DNA from: JBGMEA01 sp964444065
GTDB taxonomy: Bacteria > Bacillota > Clostridia > Eubacteriales > Anaerofustaceae
Assembly: GCA_964444065.1 (NCBI GenBank)
Contig: CAYUFL010000025.1
Span: forward strand, 1 to 26,276
Direction: 5' to 3'
Length of the DNA stretch: 26,276 nt
This document shows, piece by piece, positions 1-7,736 of the stretch. A program made the translations under genes and the position numbers. Below the pieces are notes generated by a model. It had not been told where the DNA came from. It did not search any database and worked only from the letters and a program-made list of their open reading frames with translations. Position 1 is the stretch's first letter. Every line of letters begins with the position of its first letter.

Positions 1-416
1 CGGGTTTGCCTTTGCCGACTTCGCAACAGGTCAACAGCAGATCGAAATCATCCTTCATACCGACAGCATCCATTACATGCCGTATAATACGCTGATCACT
101 GCTTGTTCCCACCGCTGTTTTGTATCCCTTTGCTTTCAGTGCTCTGACAAATTCTTTGGCATACGGCTTTAGAATTGTACTGCTTGTGTACAATTCAATG
201 GACAAATCCGTCCATTCTTTTTTAATCTCTTCCACGCTGTCGCACANNNNNNNNNNCGGCGCACTCCGAAAATGAGCGGCCTCCGAAAACAAGCCCAAGT
301 TCATCGAATTTCAGCCCGCGGCGACCGAAAAAAATATCATCCACTTGTTTCCAAATGCCCAGGCTGTCAACCAATGTTCCGTCGAAATCGAAAAGTACCG
401 CTTTATTTTTGATCAT
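1..416 (-). CDS. HAD-superfamily hydrolase (phosphatase / beta-phosphoglucomutase-like), partial and gapped
   Basis: Haloacid dehalogenase-type hydrolase. The N-terminus carries motif I (FDFDGTLVDS, Asp10 nucleophile and Asp12). Beyond the N gap the protein resumes in another frame as CDSVEEIKKEW and continues through AVGTSSD (motif II region, Ser/Thr) to VGKGKP (motif III Lys) before the window edge removes the C-terminus. The cap between the motifs is helical, as in subfamily IA. ATG at 414-416 is preceded by AAGGG at suitable spacing. For the two parts to join, the real gap must be a multiple of 3, not 10, so the apparent frameshift comes from the 10-N placeholder. Members act on small phosphorylated metabolites; the substrate cannot be read from sequence. 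It is divergent from ispD. Confidence 0.85.
247..256. other. Assembly gap (10 N) inside the HAD gene
   Basis: Run of ten N. The coding frame on each side is good but they are out of register by the placeholder length, so the true length differs from 10. Confidence 0.95.
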
Positions 417-449
417 AATTTTCCCTTATTGAGATTGAACTCTCCGTTT

Positions 450-478
450 ATCATAGCATATCCGGCGCACGTTGCCGA
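450..478 (-). promoter_or_regulatory. Promoter for the HAD gene
   Basis: On the minus strand, TCGGCA (478-473), a 17-bp spacer, then TATGAT (455-450) preceded by TGC, giving an extended -10. It lies 34 bp upstream of the HAD start codon. Confidence 0.45.
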
Positions 479-510
479 CAGATTAATGAAATTTAAATCT
501 CCAGAACATT

Positions 511-537
511 TTGGCACGCGGCTGTTTGTGCTATAAT
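511..537 (+). promoter_or_regulatory. Promoter for the ispD-E1-E2-like operon
   Basis: A perfect TATAAT at 532-537 is preceded by TGC (extended -10). A TTGGCA lies at 511-516 with a short 15-bp spacer, so the extended -10 probably carries most of the activity. It is 65 bp upstream of the chosen ispD start. Confidence 0.55.
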
Positions 538-602
538 TGTTTCTAGAAATCTTGATACAAGAGTTACGCCAAATCCGATATCGGAAGCATGCGGGAGTAA
601 TC

Positions 603-1349
603 ATGAACGAGGATTTTATCAGCGCTATCATTCCGGCAGCAGGAATGAGCAGCCGAATGAGTATTGATAAAAATAAAAACTTTCTGTGTATTGCCAACCG
701 CCCTGTGCTGAGCTACTCGATTTCCGCTTTTTGCCTTTGTCAGCAGATCCGAGAAATTATCCTCGTCCATAAACCGGAGGATATTGATGAAATCGAAAAT
801 GCGGTAACAATTGCGCGTCCGAACAAACCGATCAAAATGGTACTCGGAGGCAAAACCAGACAGGAATCCGTATATAACGGTCTGCGGGAAACGGCCCCGA
901 ACTGCCGATATGCAGCCATTCACGATGCAGCACGCCCCTTCGTGACACAAAAGATCATAACGGAATGTATTGCATCGGCAAAAACCCATGGTGCCGCATG
1001 TGCTGCTGTAAAAGCAAAAGATACCTATGTGCTGGCAAACCGCAGCATGATTGAAAGTTCGCTTAACCGCGATCTGTTGTGTCTGCTGCAGACACCGCAA
1101 ATATTCAGCAGAGACTTGATCCTGCATGCGCATGAGGCGGCAATACAGGACTGCATGGAAGCAACCGACGATACCACGTTGGTGAAGCGGCTCGGTCATG
1201 CGGTAGCACTGACGGAAGGTTCCTATGATAATATTAAACTGACCACTTATGACGATCTGCTCTTCGCGGAACTGATTATACAGAATAAGAAAAATATGGA
1301 GGATTCGAATGTATATCGACAATCAGACGATCGTACAGATCTTTTATAA
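603..1349 (+). CDS. ispD: 2-C-methyl-D-erythritol 4-phosphate cytidylyltransferase
   Basis: IspD transfers CMP from CTP to methylerythritol phosphate in the non-mevalonate isoprenoid pathway, in the cytosol. The 248-aa protein shows the nucleotide-binding N-terminus (IIPAAGMSSRM, residues 9-19, with Lys following), HDAARPFV, TPQIF, a TDDTTLV segment and the C-terminal EGSYDNIKLTT signature. The glycine-rich loop reads AAGMSSRM instead of the commoner AAGxGxRM, a mild variation. ATG 603 has GGGAG five bases upstream; the longer open frame to 537 lacks such a site and starts within the promoter. The C-terminus overlaps the next gene by 41 nt. A TarI-like pentitol-phosphate cytidylyltransferase is the main alternative, less likely given the TDD and NIKLTT motifs. 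Confidence 0.85.
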   Translation: MNEDFISAIIPAAGMSSRMSIDKNKNFLCIANRPVLSYSISAFCLCQQIREIILVHKPEDIDEIENAVTIARPNKPIKMVLGGKTRQESVYNGLRETAPNCRYAAIHDAARPFVTQKIITECIASAKTHGAACAAVKAKDTYVLANRSMIESSLNRDLLCLLQTPQIFSRDLILHAHEAAIQDCMEATDDTTLVKRLGHAVALTEGSYDNIKLTTYDDLLFAELIIQNKKNMEDSNVYRQSDDRTDLL

Positions 1350-2385
1350 AATGCTCAAGGCACGATTGTTCGAAGAAAAGGTATCCCAATTACAGGAAGA
1401 CGGTCTGATTCAATCGCCGCTCTATCTGTCAATCGGGCAGGAAGCGACAGCCGCTGCTGTGTCTGCTCTTCGCAGCGAAGACGTGATTTTTGCTCCGCAT
1501 CGCAACTTCACGATCGCTATCGCAACAGACATCAATGCGCAGGAATTGCTCGCGGAAGTCGCAGGTTTGCCGAGCGGTCTTTGCGGAGGCAAGGCAGGTA
1601 CGACCGGTTATTGCGACAGCAGAGTGAATTTTTTCGGCGGTACGGCTCTGGCAGGCGGAAATTTTGCAAAAGCAGTCGGAACAGCTCTTTCGTTCAAACT
1701 GCAGCAAAAAAAGACGTGTGTGGTTTGCTTTGCAGGCGACGGTGCGTGTGCAGACGGATCGTTTCAGGAAGCGATCAATATGGCAAGCCTTTATGAACTG
1801 CCTGTGATCTTTTTTATAGAAAACAATTGTTATGCCGCACGCAGCGGCGTTGATCGCATTCACAATGTGAATGATATTGCCGAGCGCGCAAAAGGTTATA
1901 ATATACCCGGCATCATTACAGACGGAAACAACGCAATAGACGTCTATGAGGCAATGATCAAAGCATTGGACTACGCACTGAACAACAGCGCACCTGTGCT
2001 TGTTGAAAGCAAAACTTATCGTTTGGCAGGCTTCACGCTGGATGATGATCAATCCTACCGCACGAATGACGAGATTAAGGATTGGGTCGAATATGATGTT
2101 GATGACCGCGCCGAGCGCCTGCATGAGCATGGCGTACAGGTTCTTGCCCTGCGCCTGCATGATGCGCTCGCAGAAAATCTGCATGAACATGCCGATGCTC
2201 ANNNNNNNNNNGCAATCGACAATATCACCTCATATATGGTCAGCAACGGAATCGGCATCGAAGATGATTTGATGATGATCCGCAAACGAATCGAAAATGA
2301 AATCAATACCGCATCGGAGGCAGTCAGAGCGCAGCTAAAACAGCGAAACAGCGAAGAAACCGACTCCGTCGGTGTGCAAGAATAA
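1309..2385 (+). CDS. Pyruvate/acetoin dehydrogenase E1-alpha-like protein, interrupted by a chimeric insert and gap
   Basis: Related to the alpha subunit of thiamine-diphosphate 2-oxoacid or acetoin dehydrogenase. The ThDP motif is intact: GDG at residues 143-145 through ENN at 171-173. Start ATG has GGAGG just upstream. Histidines usual in the family are absent: the YRxHG region reads PHRNFT (63-68), the GKGGSMH loop reads GKAGTTG (94-100), and the HGHS segment after TYR reads LAGFT (239-243). Residues after EYD (263) come from a foreign insert (2098-2201) and a 10-N gap; the genuine E1 sequence resumes at 2212 as AIDNITSYMV. Joining EYD directly to AIDN restores the expected family pattern, so the true protein is probably about 320 aa. 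E1-beta follows 14 bp later. Fold assignment is firm; dehydrogenase activity is doubtful. Confidence 0.8.
   Translation: MYIDNQTIVQIFYKMLKARLFEEKVSQLQEDGLIQSPLYLSIGQEATAAAVSALRSEDVIFAPHRNFTIAIATDINAQELLAEVAGLPSGLCGGKAGTTGYCDSRVNFFGGTALAGGNFAKAVGTALSFKLQQKKTCVVCFAGDGACADGSFQEAINMASLYELPVIFFIENNCYAARSGVDRIHNVNDIAERAKGYNIPGIITDGNNAIDVYEAMIKALDYALNNSAPVLVESKTYRLAGFTLDDDQSYRTNDEIKDWVEYDVDDRAERLHEHGVQVLALRLHDALAENLHEHADAXXXXAIDNITSYMVSNGIGIEDDLMMIRKRIENEINTASEAVRAQLKQRNSEETDSVGVQE
2098..2201 (-). other. Foreign MATE-family transporter fragment in reverse orientation (probable assembly chimera)
   Basis: On the minus strand this stretch encodes a peptide containing FMQIFCERIMQAQGKN and then QALGAVINIIFDP. 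This matches the pattern of MATE multidrug transporters (ERxxQxxGK, then GAxxNIIxDP). It has no counterpart in E1-alpha proteins and ends directly at the N gap. The join to E1-alpha falls where both genes can share the same bases, since GGGTCGAATATGAT (2084-2097) reads WVEYD forward and IIFDP in reverse. Confidence 0.75.
2202..2211. other. Assembly gap (10 N) inside the E1-alpha-like gene
   Basis: Run of ten N directly after the foreign fragment. The frame happens to be maintained across it. Confidence 0.95.
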
Positions 2386-2399
2386 CGGAGGATCGATAC

Positions 2400-3374
2400 A
2401 TGAAAGAATTAACGTACGCTCAGGCAATCCGAGAATCGCTCCGCCATGCGCTGCAAAATGATCCGTCCGTGATTTTGGTCGGCTCCGGTATTACGACAGG
2501 CGGCGATTATGGCGTAACAAAAGATCTCGCGGACGAATTCGGCACGGAACGAATTGTCGATACTCCGACATCAGAAACAAGCACGGCAGGTTTGGCACTC
2601 GGTCTCGCAATGACGGGCGCACAGACCATTGCTGAAATTAAAGGTTGTTTCCTTTTGCGATGCATGGATACCATTGCCAACCAAATCGCGGTCACGGATT
2701 TTATCACCAACGAACAATTCGGCTCATCTGTCATCATTCGCAGTGATATCGGTTATGCACCGTTTCTCGGACCGCAAAAGGCGCAGTCATACGAAGCGAT
2801 GTTCTGTCAAATACCCGGACTGACAGTCGTCTATCCTGCTTCCCCTGCAGACGCGGCTGGACTGATGAGCGCAGCAGTTCAGTTGCAAAAACCTGTTCTG
2901 TTTCTGGAAAACTGCATGATGTACACGCAGAGCGGCAAAGTATCGGATGATGCTTCCTATGCTGTCCCGATCGGAAAAGCCAATGTGATAAAAGAGGGCA
3001 GTGACGTCACACTCATCACGTACGGTCCCTGTGTAAAGATATGTATGGATGCCGCAGAAAAAGCACAGCAGGAAGAGATTGACTGCGAAGTAATTGATCT
3101 GCGCACCCTATATCCGTTCGATAAAGAATCGATTATCAATTCCGTGAAAAAAACCGGCAAAGCCATCATTGTCCATGAAGCGCATTTAACCGGCGGTCTC
3201 GGTGCGGAAATCGCAGCAAGCATTGCGGACAGCGATGCTTTCGATTATCTGGAGGCTCCCATCAAACGCATCTGCACGCAGGATACCCCGATTGCGTACG
3301 GATCGGAACTGTTCGCAAAAACAACTCCCCATATACAAGCAATTTATGATACTATTTTGGAACTCACCTGTTAG
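2400..3374 (+). CDS. Pyruvate/acetoin dehydrogenase E1-beta-like protein
   Basis: Transketolase-like beta subunit partner of the preceding E1-alpha, 324 aa, the usual length. Residues 1-170 form the pyrimidine-binding half with DTPTSE (54-59), where Glu59 corresponds to the glutamate that activates ThDP. The C-terminal half has the transketolase-C pattern (VTLITYGPCV, EVIDLRTLYPFD, HEAHLTGGLGAEIA). The family's GxQHSQ motif reads GPQKAQS (124-130), so the active-site histidine is replaced by Lys127. GGAGG lies just upstream of the ATG. It forms the alpha2-beta2 core in known enzymes and pairing with the E1-alpha here is likely. The histidine loss, matched in the neighbouring subunits, suggests altered or lost decarboxylase/reductive acylation chemistry. 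This is inference. Confidence 0.82.
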   Translation: MKELTYAQAIRESLRHALQNDPSVILVGSGITTGGDYGVTKDLADEFGTERIVDTPTSETSTAGLALGLAMTGAQTIAEIKGCFLLRCMDTIANQIAVTDFITNEQFGSSVIIRSDIGYAPFLGPQKAQSYEAMFCQIPGLTVVYPASPADAAGLMSAAVQLQKPVLFLENCMMYTQSGKVSDDASYAVPIGKANVIKEGSDVTLITYGPCVKICMDAAEKAQQEEIDCEVIDLRTLYPFDKESIINSVKKTGKAIIVHEAHLTGGLGAEIAASIADSDAFDYLEAPIKRICTQDTPIAYGSELFAKTTPHIQAIYDTILELTC

Positions 3375-3387
3375 GAGGACACATAAT

Positions 3388-4344
3388 ATGGAACAACATA
3401 ACGAATCAGGCAAAGTGAAAGCTTCTCCTGCTGCCAGACGCATTGCAAAGGAACTTGGATTGGACTTGGAAAAAATTGCAGGCACAGGAATCGACGGCAG
3501 AATTCAATTGGAAGACGTACAGAGTTATCACGAAACAATCGGACAAACACCGACTTCTCGCCAAAGCGTGCCGGAAGATGACGTTTACGAAATTGTCCGT
3601 CCAAAGGAAGACAAAACCATAACGGATAATTCTGAAGATACCGTACTGCTGACTGAAGCCTCTGCAAAAACAGTGCAGCCACCCGCAGTATCTGAAGAAA
3701 CGACATCGTTTATGAATCCCGCCGAACCTGTCTGCGAGGATCATACAGAGGAAGCGCTGATGCTTGATGATGCGGAAGATGAAGATGATGACGCCTATTG
3801 TGAATACTGCGAAGACGAAGATGAGGATGATTACGAGTCAGATGATGATTTTGATCTGATTCCGCCGATGCCGGTCTCCATTTCGCTTGAAGTCAACGAT
3901 GAAGGTATCATTTCAATGCTCGGCGGTATGCAGTCCGAGTTGGATGACGAATTAATCAATGCCGTTGTCAAAACAGTATGCTGCGCACTGAAAAAAGCAG
4001 AAATTTTTGCTTACGAAGACAGGATCAATGTCCTGGAGCTGGAAGGCAAAGACGTTTACGCACGCACGGCGATCAACGCACACGAAAGCAAAATCAGCGA
4101 AATCGAATATACCGACGAAGAATTTGACGATGTACTGATCAATATCTGGGATTTAACCGATACCGGGCTGAAATCCTTCCAGAAAGCAGATGTCGATACC
4201 ATGAATCTGTTTGTTTTGTATGACGATTCAACGATCACGGTTGAAATGACCTGCGACGAGTATCTGCTGGATGTCGGTGAATGTGCTTACTTCATGCAGC
4301 TTTTGAAAAAATTCCTGCAGCATCCGTCCTATATGCTGCTGTAA
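3388..4344 (+). CDS. Degenerate E2-like acyltransferase: E3/E1-binding domain, acidic linker, shrunken catalytic domain, no lipoyl domain
   Basis: 318 aa. Residues about 10-46 are a clear peripheral-subunit-binding domain (KASPAARRIAKELGLDLEKI, then GTGIDGRI). Residues 117-156 are an extremely Asp/Glu-rich linker. Residues about 162-318 resemble the E2 catalytic fold: an N-terminal beta strand (PVSISLEV), a later TITVEMTCD strand, and a C-terminal helix FMQLLKKFLQHP like the FLxxLKxLLEDP of E2 enzymes. The catalytic DHRxxDG motif reads DEYLLDVG (290-297), so His is replaced by Glu291. The catalytic region is shorter than in real E2. The N-terminus starts directly at the binding domain, so no lipoylated Lys is present. 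ATG has AGGAGG overlapping the E1-beta stop. It probably scaffolds the E1 proteins; acyltransfer is unlikely. Confidence 0.75.
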   Translation: MEQHNESGKVKASPAARRIAKELGLDLEKIAGTGIDGRIQLEDVQSYHETIGQTPTSRQSVPEDDVYEIVRPKEDKTITDNSEDTVLLTEASAKTVQPPAVSEETTSFMNPAEPVCEDHTEEALMLDDAEDEDDDAYCEYCEDEDEDDYESDDDFDLIPPMPVSISLEVNDEGIISMLGGMQSELDDELINAVVKTVCCALKKAEIFAYEDRINVLELEGKDVYARTAINAHESKISEIEYTDEEFDDVLINIWDLTDTGLKSFQKADVDTMNLFVLYDDSTITVEMTCDEYLLDVGECAYFMQLLKKFLQHPSYMLL

Positions 4345-4369
4345 CAAACGATCAATAACGAAAACAAAA

Positions 4370-4400
4370 CTGCCGTCACAAATTGTGACGGCAGTTTTTT
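4370..4400. terminator. Bidirectional terminator between the E2-like gene and aspS
   Basis: Perfect 10-bp stem CTGCCGTCAC / GTGACGGCAG. T6 follows on the plus strand and TTTTGTTTT on the minus strand, serving the two convergent operons. Confidence 0.9.
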
Positions 4401-4417
4401 ATTTGCAATATTTTTCT

Positions 4418-6193
4418 TTACGACAGTTTCGGCATCACACGGATTCCAAGCTCTTCCAGTGCGGAGGCGTCGGCAGGTGACGGAGACTTCATCATCATAC
4501 AGCTGTGATTCTGCGTTCTCGGGAACGCGATCACTTCACGAATGTTGTCTGCCCCTGTCAGCAGCATCATCAGACGGTCAAGCCCGAACGCAAGACCGCC
4601 GTGCGGCGGTGTGCCGTATTTGAGCGCTTCCAGCAGAAACCCGAATTTATGCTGAATCGTTTCCTCGTCGAAATTCATTAAGGTGAATATTTTTTTCTGC
4701 AGCTGTTGATTATGGATTCGAATGCTTCCGCCGCCGAGCTCCATTCCGTTCACCACAAGGTCGTATGCTTTCGCGCGGACTTTCCCCGGGTCAGTGTCAA
4801 GCAAAGGAATATCTTCGTCTCTCGGTGCGGTGAACGGGTGATGCATCGCGTAATATCTGCCATCCGTATCATCGTATTCAAACATGGGGAAGTCCACGAC
4901 CCAAAGGAATTCGAACCCTTCCTTCATTTCCACATTCAATTTCTGTGCCAGATTCAGTCGCAATTGTCCCAGTGAATCGAATACAATCTTATCTTTGTCC
5001 GCGACGACAAAAATGATGTCGCCCACTTCCGCTTCCATCCGTCGCAGAATATCATCCATTTCATCATTGGTAAGAAACTTCGAAACGGGTGATTTTACAT
5101 TGTCTTTTTCTACGACAAACCACGCAAGCCCTTTTGCACCGAACTGCTTTGTAAAATCGGTCAGCGCATCCAAATCACGCCTGCTGAGTGCGTCGTTCGC
5201 ACCTTTTGCATTGATCGCGCGCACACTGCCGCTTTCGGCTGCCGAACTGAACACTTTAAATCCGCAATTTCTGACGATATCGGTAATATCCTTGAGTTCC
5301 ATACCGAATCTCACATCCGGCTTGTCGGAACCAAAACGTCCCATCGCTTCCGCAAAGCACATTCTCGGAATCGGATAAGGAATGTCGTATCCGATCACAT
5401 CCTTAAAGATCGCAATCATCATGCGTTCGTTGATGCTCATAATGTCTTCCGGTTCGACGAAAGACAGCTCCATATCGATCTGCGTGAATTCCGGCTGTCT
5501 GTCCTGACGCAAATCTTCGTCGCGGAAACATTTCGCGATCTGGTAGTATCGGTCAAACCCCGATATCATTAAGATTTGTTTATACAGCTGCGGGGATTGC
5601 GGCAAAGCAAAAAACTGTCCCTGCTGCAATCGACTCGGCACAAGGAAGTCTCTTGCGCCTTCCGGCGTCGGCTTTGTTAATATCGGTGTCTCGATTTCAA
5701 GGAATCCTTCGTTATTGAGAAACTGACGCACCGCCTGTACCGTCTGATGTCGTTTGATGATTTTCTCCTGCATGGAGAACTTTCTCAAATCAAGATAGCG
5801 GTATTCCAGACGAATCGATTCGCCTGCTTTGTCATTGTCGTCGATATAAATCGGCGGCGTCTGCGCTGTGTCCAGAATTGTCATCACTTCCGTATACAGT
5901 TCGACTTCTCCGGTTTTGATCGACGGATTAAAATTTTCCTCGTCGCGCATGATGACTTTACCTGTTACCTGCAGCACATATTCGCTGCGGACTTTGTCGG
6001 CGGTTTCGAAAATATCTTTCTGTTTTGCACTGTCAATCACAAGCTGGATAATGCCTGTGCGGTCGCGCAGATGAATGAAGATGACCCCGCCCAGATCGCG
6101 TCTTCTCTGTACCCAACCGCTGACGGTAACCTGTTCACCCAACATCTGTTTTGTAATTTCACCGCACATATGTGTTCTGTAATGTGTTTTCAT
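4418..6193 (-). CDS. aspS: Aspartate-tRNA ligase
   Basis: Class IIb aminoacyl-tRNA synthetase of the bacterial type, 591 aa, full length. The N-terminal OB-fold anticodon-binding domain (VSGWVQRRRDLGGVIFIHLRD) is followed by the catalytic core with FRDEDLRQDRQPEFTQID (motif 2), the bacterial GAD insertion domain and a C-terminal GLAFGLDRL (motif 3). It charges tRNA-Asp in the cytosol. The start codon lies one base after the hisS stop, so the two are translationally coupled and share the upstream T-box leader. Whether the enzyme is discriminating or non-discriminating (Asp/Asn) cannot be decided by eye. Confidence 0.97.
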   Translation of the reverse strand: MKTHYRTHMCGEITKQMLGEQVTVSGWVQRRRDLGGVIFIHLRDRTGIIQLVIDSAKQKDIFETADKVRSEYVLQVTGKVIMRDEENFNPSIKTGEVELYTEVMTILDTAQTPPIYIDDNDKAGESIRLEYRYLDLRKFSMQEKIIKRHQTVQAVRQFLNNEGFLEIETPILTKPTPEGARDFLVPSRLQQGQFFALPQSPQLYKQILMISGFDRYYQIAKCFRDEDLRQDRQPEFTQIDMELSFVEPEDIMSINERMMIAIFKDVIGYDIPYPIPRMCFAEAMGRFGSDKPDVRFGMELKDITDIVRNCGFKVFSSAAESGSVRAINAKGANDALSRRDLDALTDFTKQFGAKGLAWFVVEKDNVKSPVSKFLTNDEMDDILRRMEAEVGDIIFVVADKDKIVFDSLGQLRLNLAQKLNVEMKEGFEFLWVVDFPMFEYDDTDGRYYAMHHPFTAPRDEDIPLLDTDPGKVRAKAYDLVVNGMELGGGSIRIHNQQLQKKIFTLMNFDEETIQHKFGFLLEALKYGTPPHGGLAFGLDRLMMLLTGADNIREVIAFPRTQNHSCMMMKSPSPADASALEELGIRVMPKLS

Positions 6194-6194
6194 T

Positions 6195-7469
6195 CTATTT
6201 GCTTTCCCCTTTGTATCCGAATTTCGTCAATATTTCATCAAATGCAAGCATGCTCTGTTCCTTGGTGTTCATGTCTCTGAGCAGTCCCGCCTGTTGTTTC
6301 AGTTCATCTTCCCCGATCATCAGCACATATTGCGCACCGATTTTATCGGCATATTTCATCTGCGCTTTCAGACTGCGATCCATCGTATCCGTCTGCACCG
6401 CAACCCCGTTTGCGCGCAGTGCCGTCGCGTAAGAAAAAGCGATCGGTTTTGCCGCTTCTCCCAGCGGTGCAATATAAAGATCGGTTGTTTCTTTTTCGGC
6501 AATCTGTATCTTCTGCGCTTCGAGCAGCAGGATCAAGCGTTCTATTCCCATTCCGAAACCGATGCCCGGGATATTGCCGCCGCCGAGCTCTTCGACAAGT
6601 CCGTTGTACCGCCCGCCGCCGCACACGGTTGCCTGTGCCCCGAGCTGCGTCGTTACAAATTCAAATGCGGTATTCGTGTAATAATCCAGCCCGCGTACAA
6701 TCGTCGGGTCGATTACATATGAAATTTCCGCCGCGTCCAGATATCGTTTCACACCCTCAAAGTGTTCATGACAATCCTCGCACAGGTTGTCCAGTATCAA
6801 AGGCACGCCCTTGATTGCTGCTTTGCAGGATTGATTCTTGCAATCGATAATCCGCATCGGATTTTTTTCGTACCTGCCTTTGCAGTCGTCACAAAGCAGA
6901 TCAATTTTATCGCTCAAAAAAGCTTTCAGCTTTTCGTAATAGGCACTGCGGCAACTCGGACAGCCGACGGAATTGATCGAAAGCACCACTCCGTCAATGC
7001 CCAAACTGCGGATAAACGCGTCCGCCAACGATATCACTTCCGCATCCATTGCCGCAGATGCGGAACCAAGCGATTCAATACCAAACTGATTGAACTGACG
7101 GTATCTGCCTTTCTGCGGATTTTCGCTGCGGAAACATCGCGTCAGATAGAACAGTTTCACCGGCTGAGGTGCCGAAGACATGCCGTGCTCGATAAACGCG
7201 CGTACGACAGGTGCCGTTCCTTCGGGTTTGAGCGTAAAGCTCTCCTTGTCCCTGTGCGTGAAAGTATACATTTCTTTTTGCACGATATCGGTCGTACCGC
7301 CGACTCCTCGCACAAACAACGAAGTCTGCTCAAATTCAGGTGTACGTATCTGATGAAACCCGAATTTTCGACAGATATCTTTTGCCATCGATTCAATTTT
7401 TTCCCATATCGGCATCTGTTCGGGAAGGATATCGTTTGTGCCTTTCGGGGCGTTGATCTGTTGACCCAT
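6195..7469 (-). CDS. hisS: Histidine-tRNA ligase
   Basis: Class IIa synthetase, 424 aa, usual length. It shows motif 2 (TRCFRSENPQKGRYRQFNQ), the histidine-specific signatures RGLDYYTNTAFEF and GGGRYNGL, motif 3 (GFGMGIERL) and a C-terminal anticodon-binding domain. It also carries a cysteine pattern in the insertion domain (CPSCR, CDDCKGR, CEDCHEH). The start was chosen at 7467-7469 because GGAGG lies five bases upstream; a longer frame to 7505 runs into the T-box terminator hairpin and is not credible. It is the first gene of the hisS-aspS operon. Confidence 0.96.
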   Translation of the reverse strand: MGQQINAPKGTNDILPEQMPIWEKIESMAKDICRKFGFHQIRTPEFEQTSLFVRGVGGTTDIVQKEMYTFTHRDKESFTLKPEGTAPVVRAFIEHGMSSAPQPVKLFYLTRCFRSENPQKGRYRQFNQFGIESLGSASAAMDAEVISLADAFIRSLGIDGVVLSINSVGCPSCRSAYYEKLKAFLSDKIDLLCDDCKGRYEKNPMRIIDCKNQSCKAAIKGVPLILDNLCEDCHEHFEGVKRYLDAAEISYVIDPTIVRGLDYYTNTAFEFVTTQLGAQATVCGGGRYNGLVEELGGGNIPGIGFGMGIERLILLLEAQKIQIAEKETTDLYIAPLGEAAKPIAFSYATALRANGVAVQTDTMDRSLKAQMKYADKIGAQYVLMIGEDELKQQAGLLRDMNTKEQSMLAFDEILTKFGYKGESK

Positions 7470-7491
7470 GGAATCCTCCGGTTCTGAAAAT

Positions 7492-7521
7492 AAAAAAACT
7501 GACATTGCATCGCAATGTCAG
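7492..7521 (-). terminator. T-box regulated terminator
   Basis: Ten-pair hairpin with a three-base loop and a T7 tail on the minus strand, directly before the hisS ribosome binding site. Confidence 0.93.
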
Positions 7522-7730
7522 GGACGAACATCATTGTCCGCGGTGCCACCCTGTTTGGTATCAGCCCACTTAAACGCTGTAACGCCGCGCTGCGTTTGCG
7601 GGGTACTCTGTTCCCCCGAAATGCTCCGAGTGTCTTTCGGCAGTTCCTTCTGCAAACAATGCTCTCAGTCTTCGGCACTGTATCCCTGATGCACGGGTAC
7701 TGCGTACTCTCTCTTCATCGCCTGATTATT
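7492..7730 (-). ncRNA. T-box riboswitch leader of hisS-aspS, Asp (GAC) specifier
   Basis: The minus-strand leader contains the T-box sequence AGGGTGGCACCGCGG (7552-7538). It ends in a 10-bp terminator CTGACATTGC/GCAATGTCAG (7499-7521) followed by T7. Stem I folds by eye: GGC with the GATGA kink-turn and GAG (around 7722-7709) pairs with CTC-GGA-GC (7630-7623); GCAGT pairs with ACTGC; and a distal helix ACAGTGC/GCATTGT closes a 12-nt loop. The specifier loop then reads GAAAGACA, placing GAC at 7634-7632 followed by A. This predicts that uncharged tRNA-Asp relieves termination of both genes. The specifier call rests on manual folding. Confidence 0.92.
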
Positions 7731-7736
7731 TTGTTC

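Noticed and set aside
564..1322. Minus-strand open frame of 252 codons across ispD
   Set aside because: Antisense shadow of ispD, which has all the family motifs.
1429..2190. Minus-strand open frame of 253 codons beginning with MATE-like residues
   Set aside because: Only the first ~35 residues are MATE-like (the chimeric insert); the rest is antisense of E1-alpha.
7668..7670. GAC in the distal loop of T-box stem I as specifier
   Set aside because: Folding places it in the apical loop; the specifier loop position is the GAC at 7632-7634.
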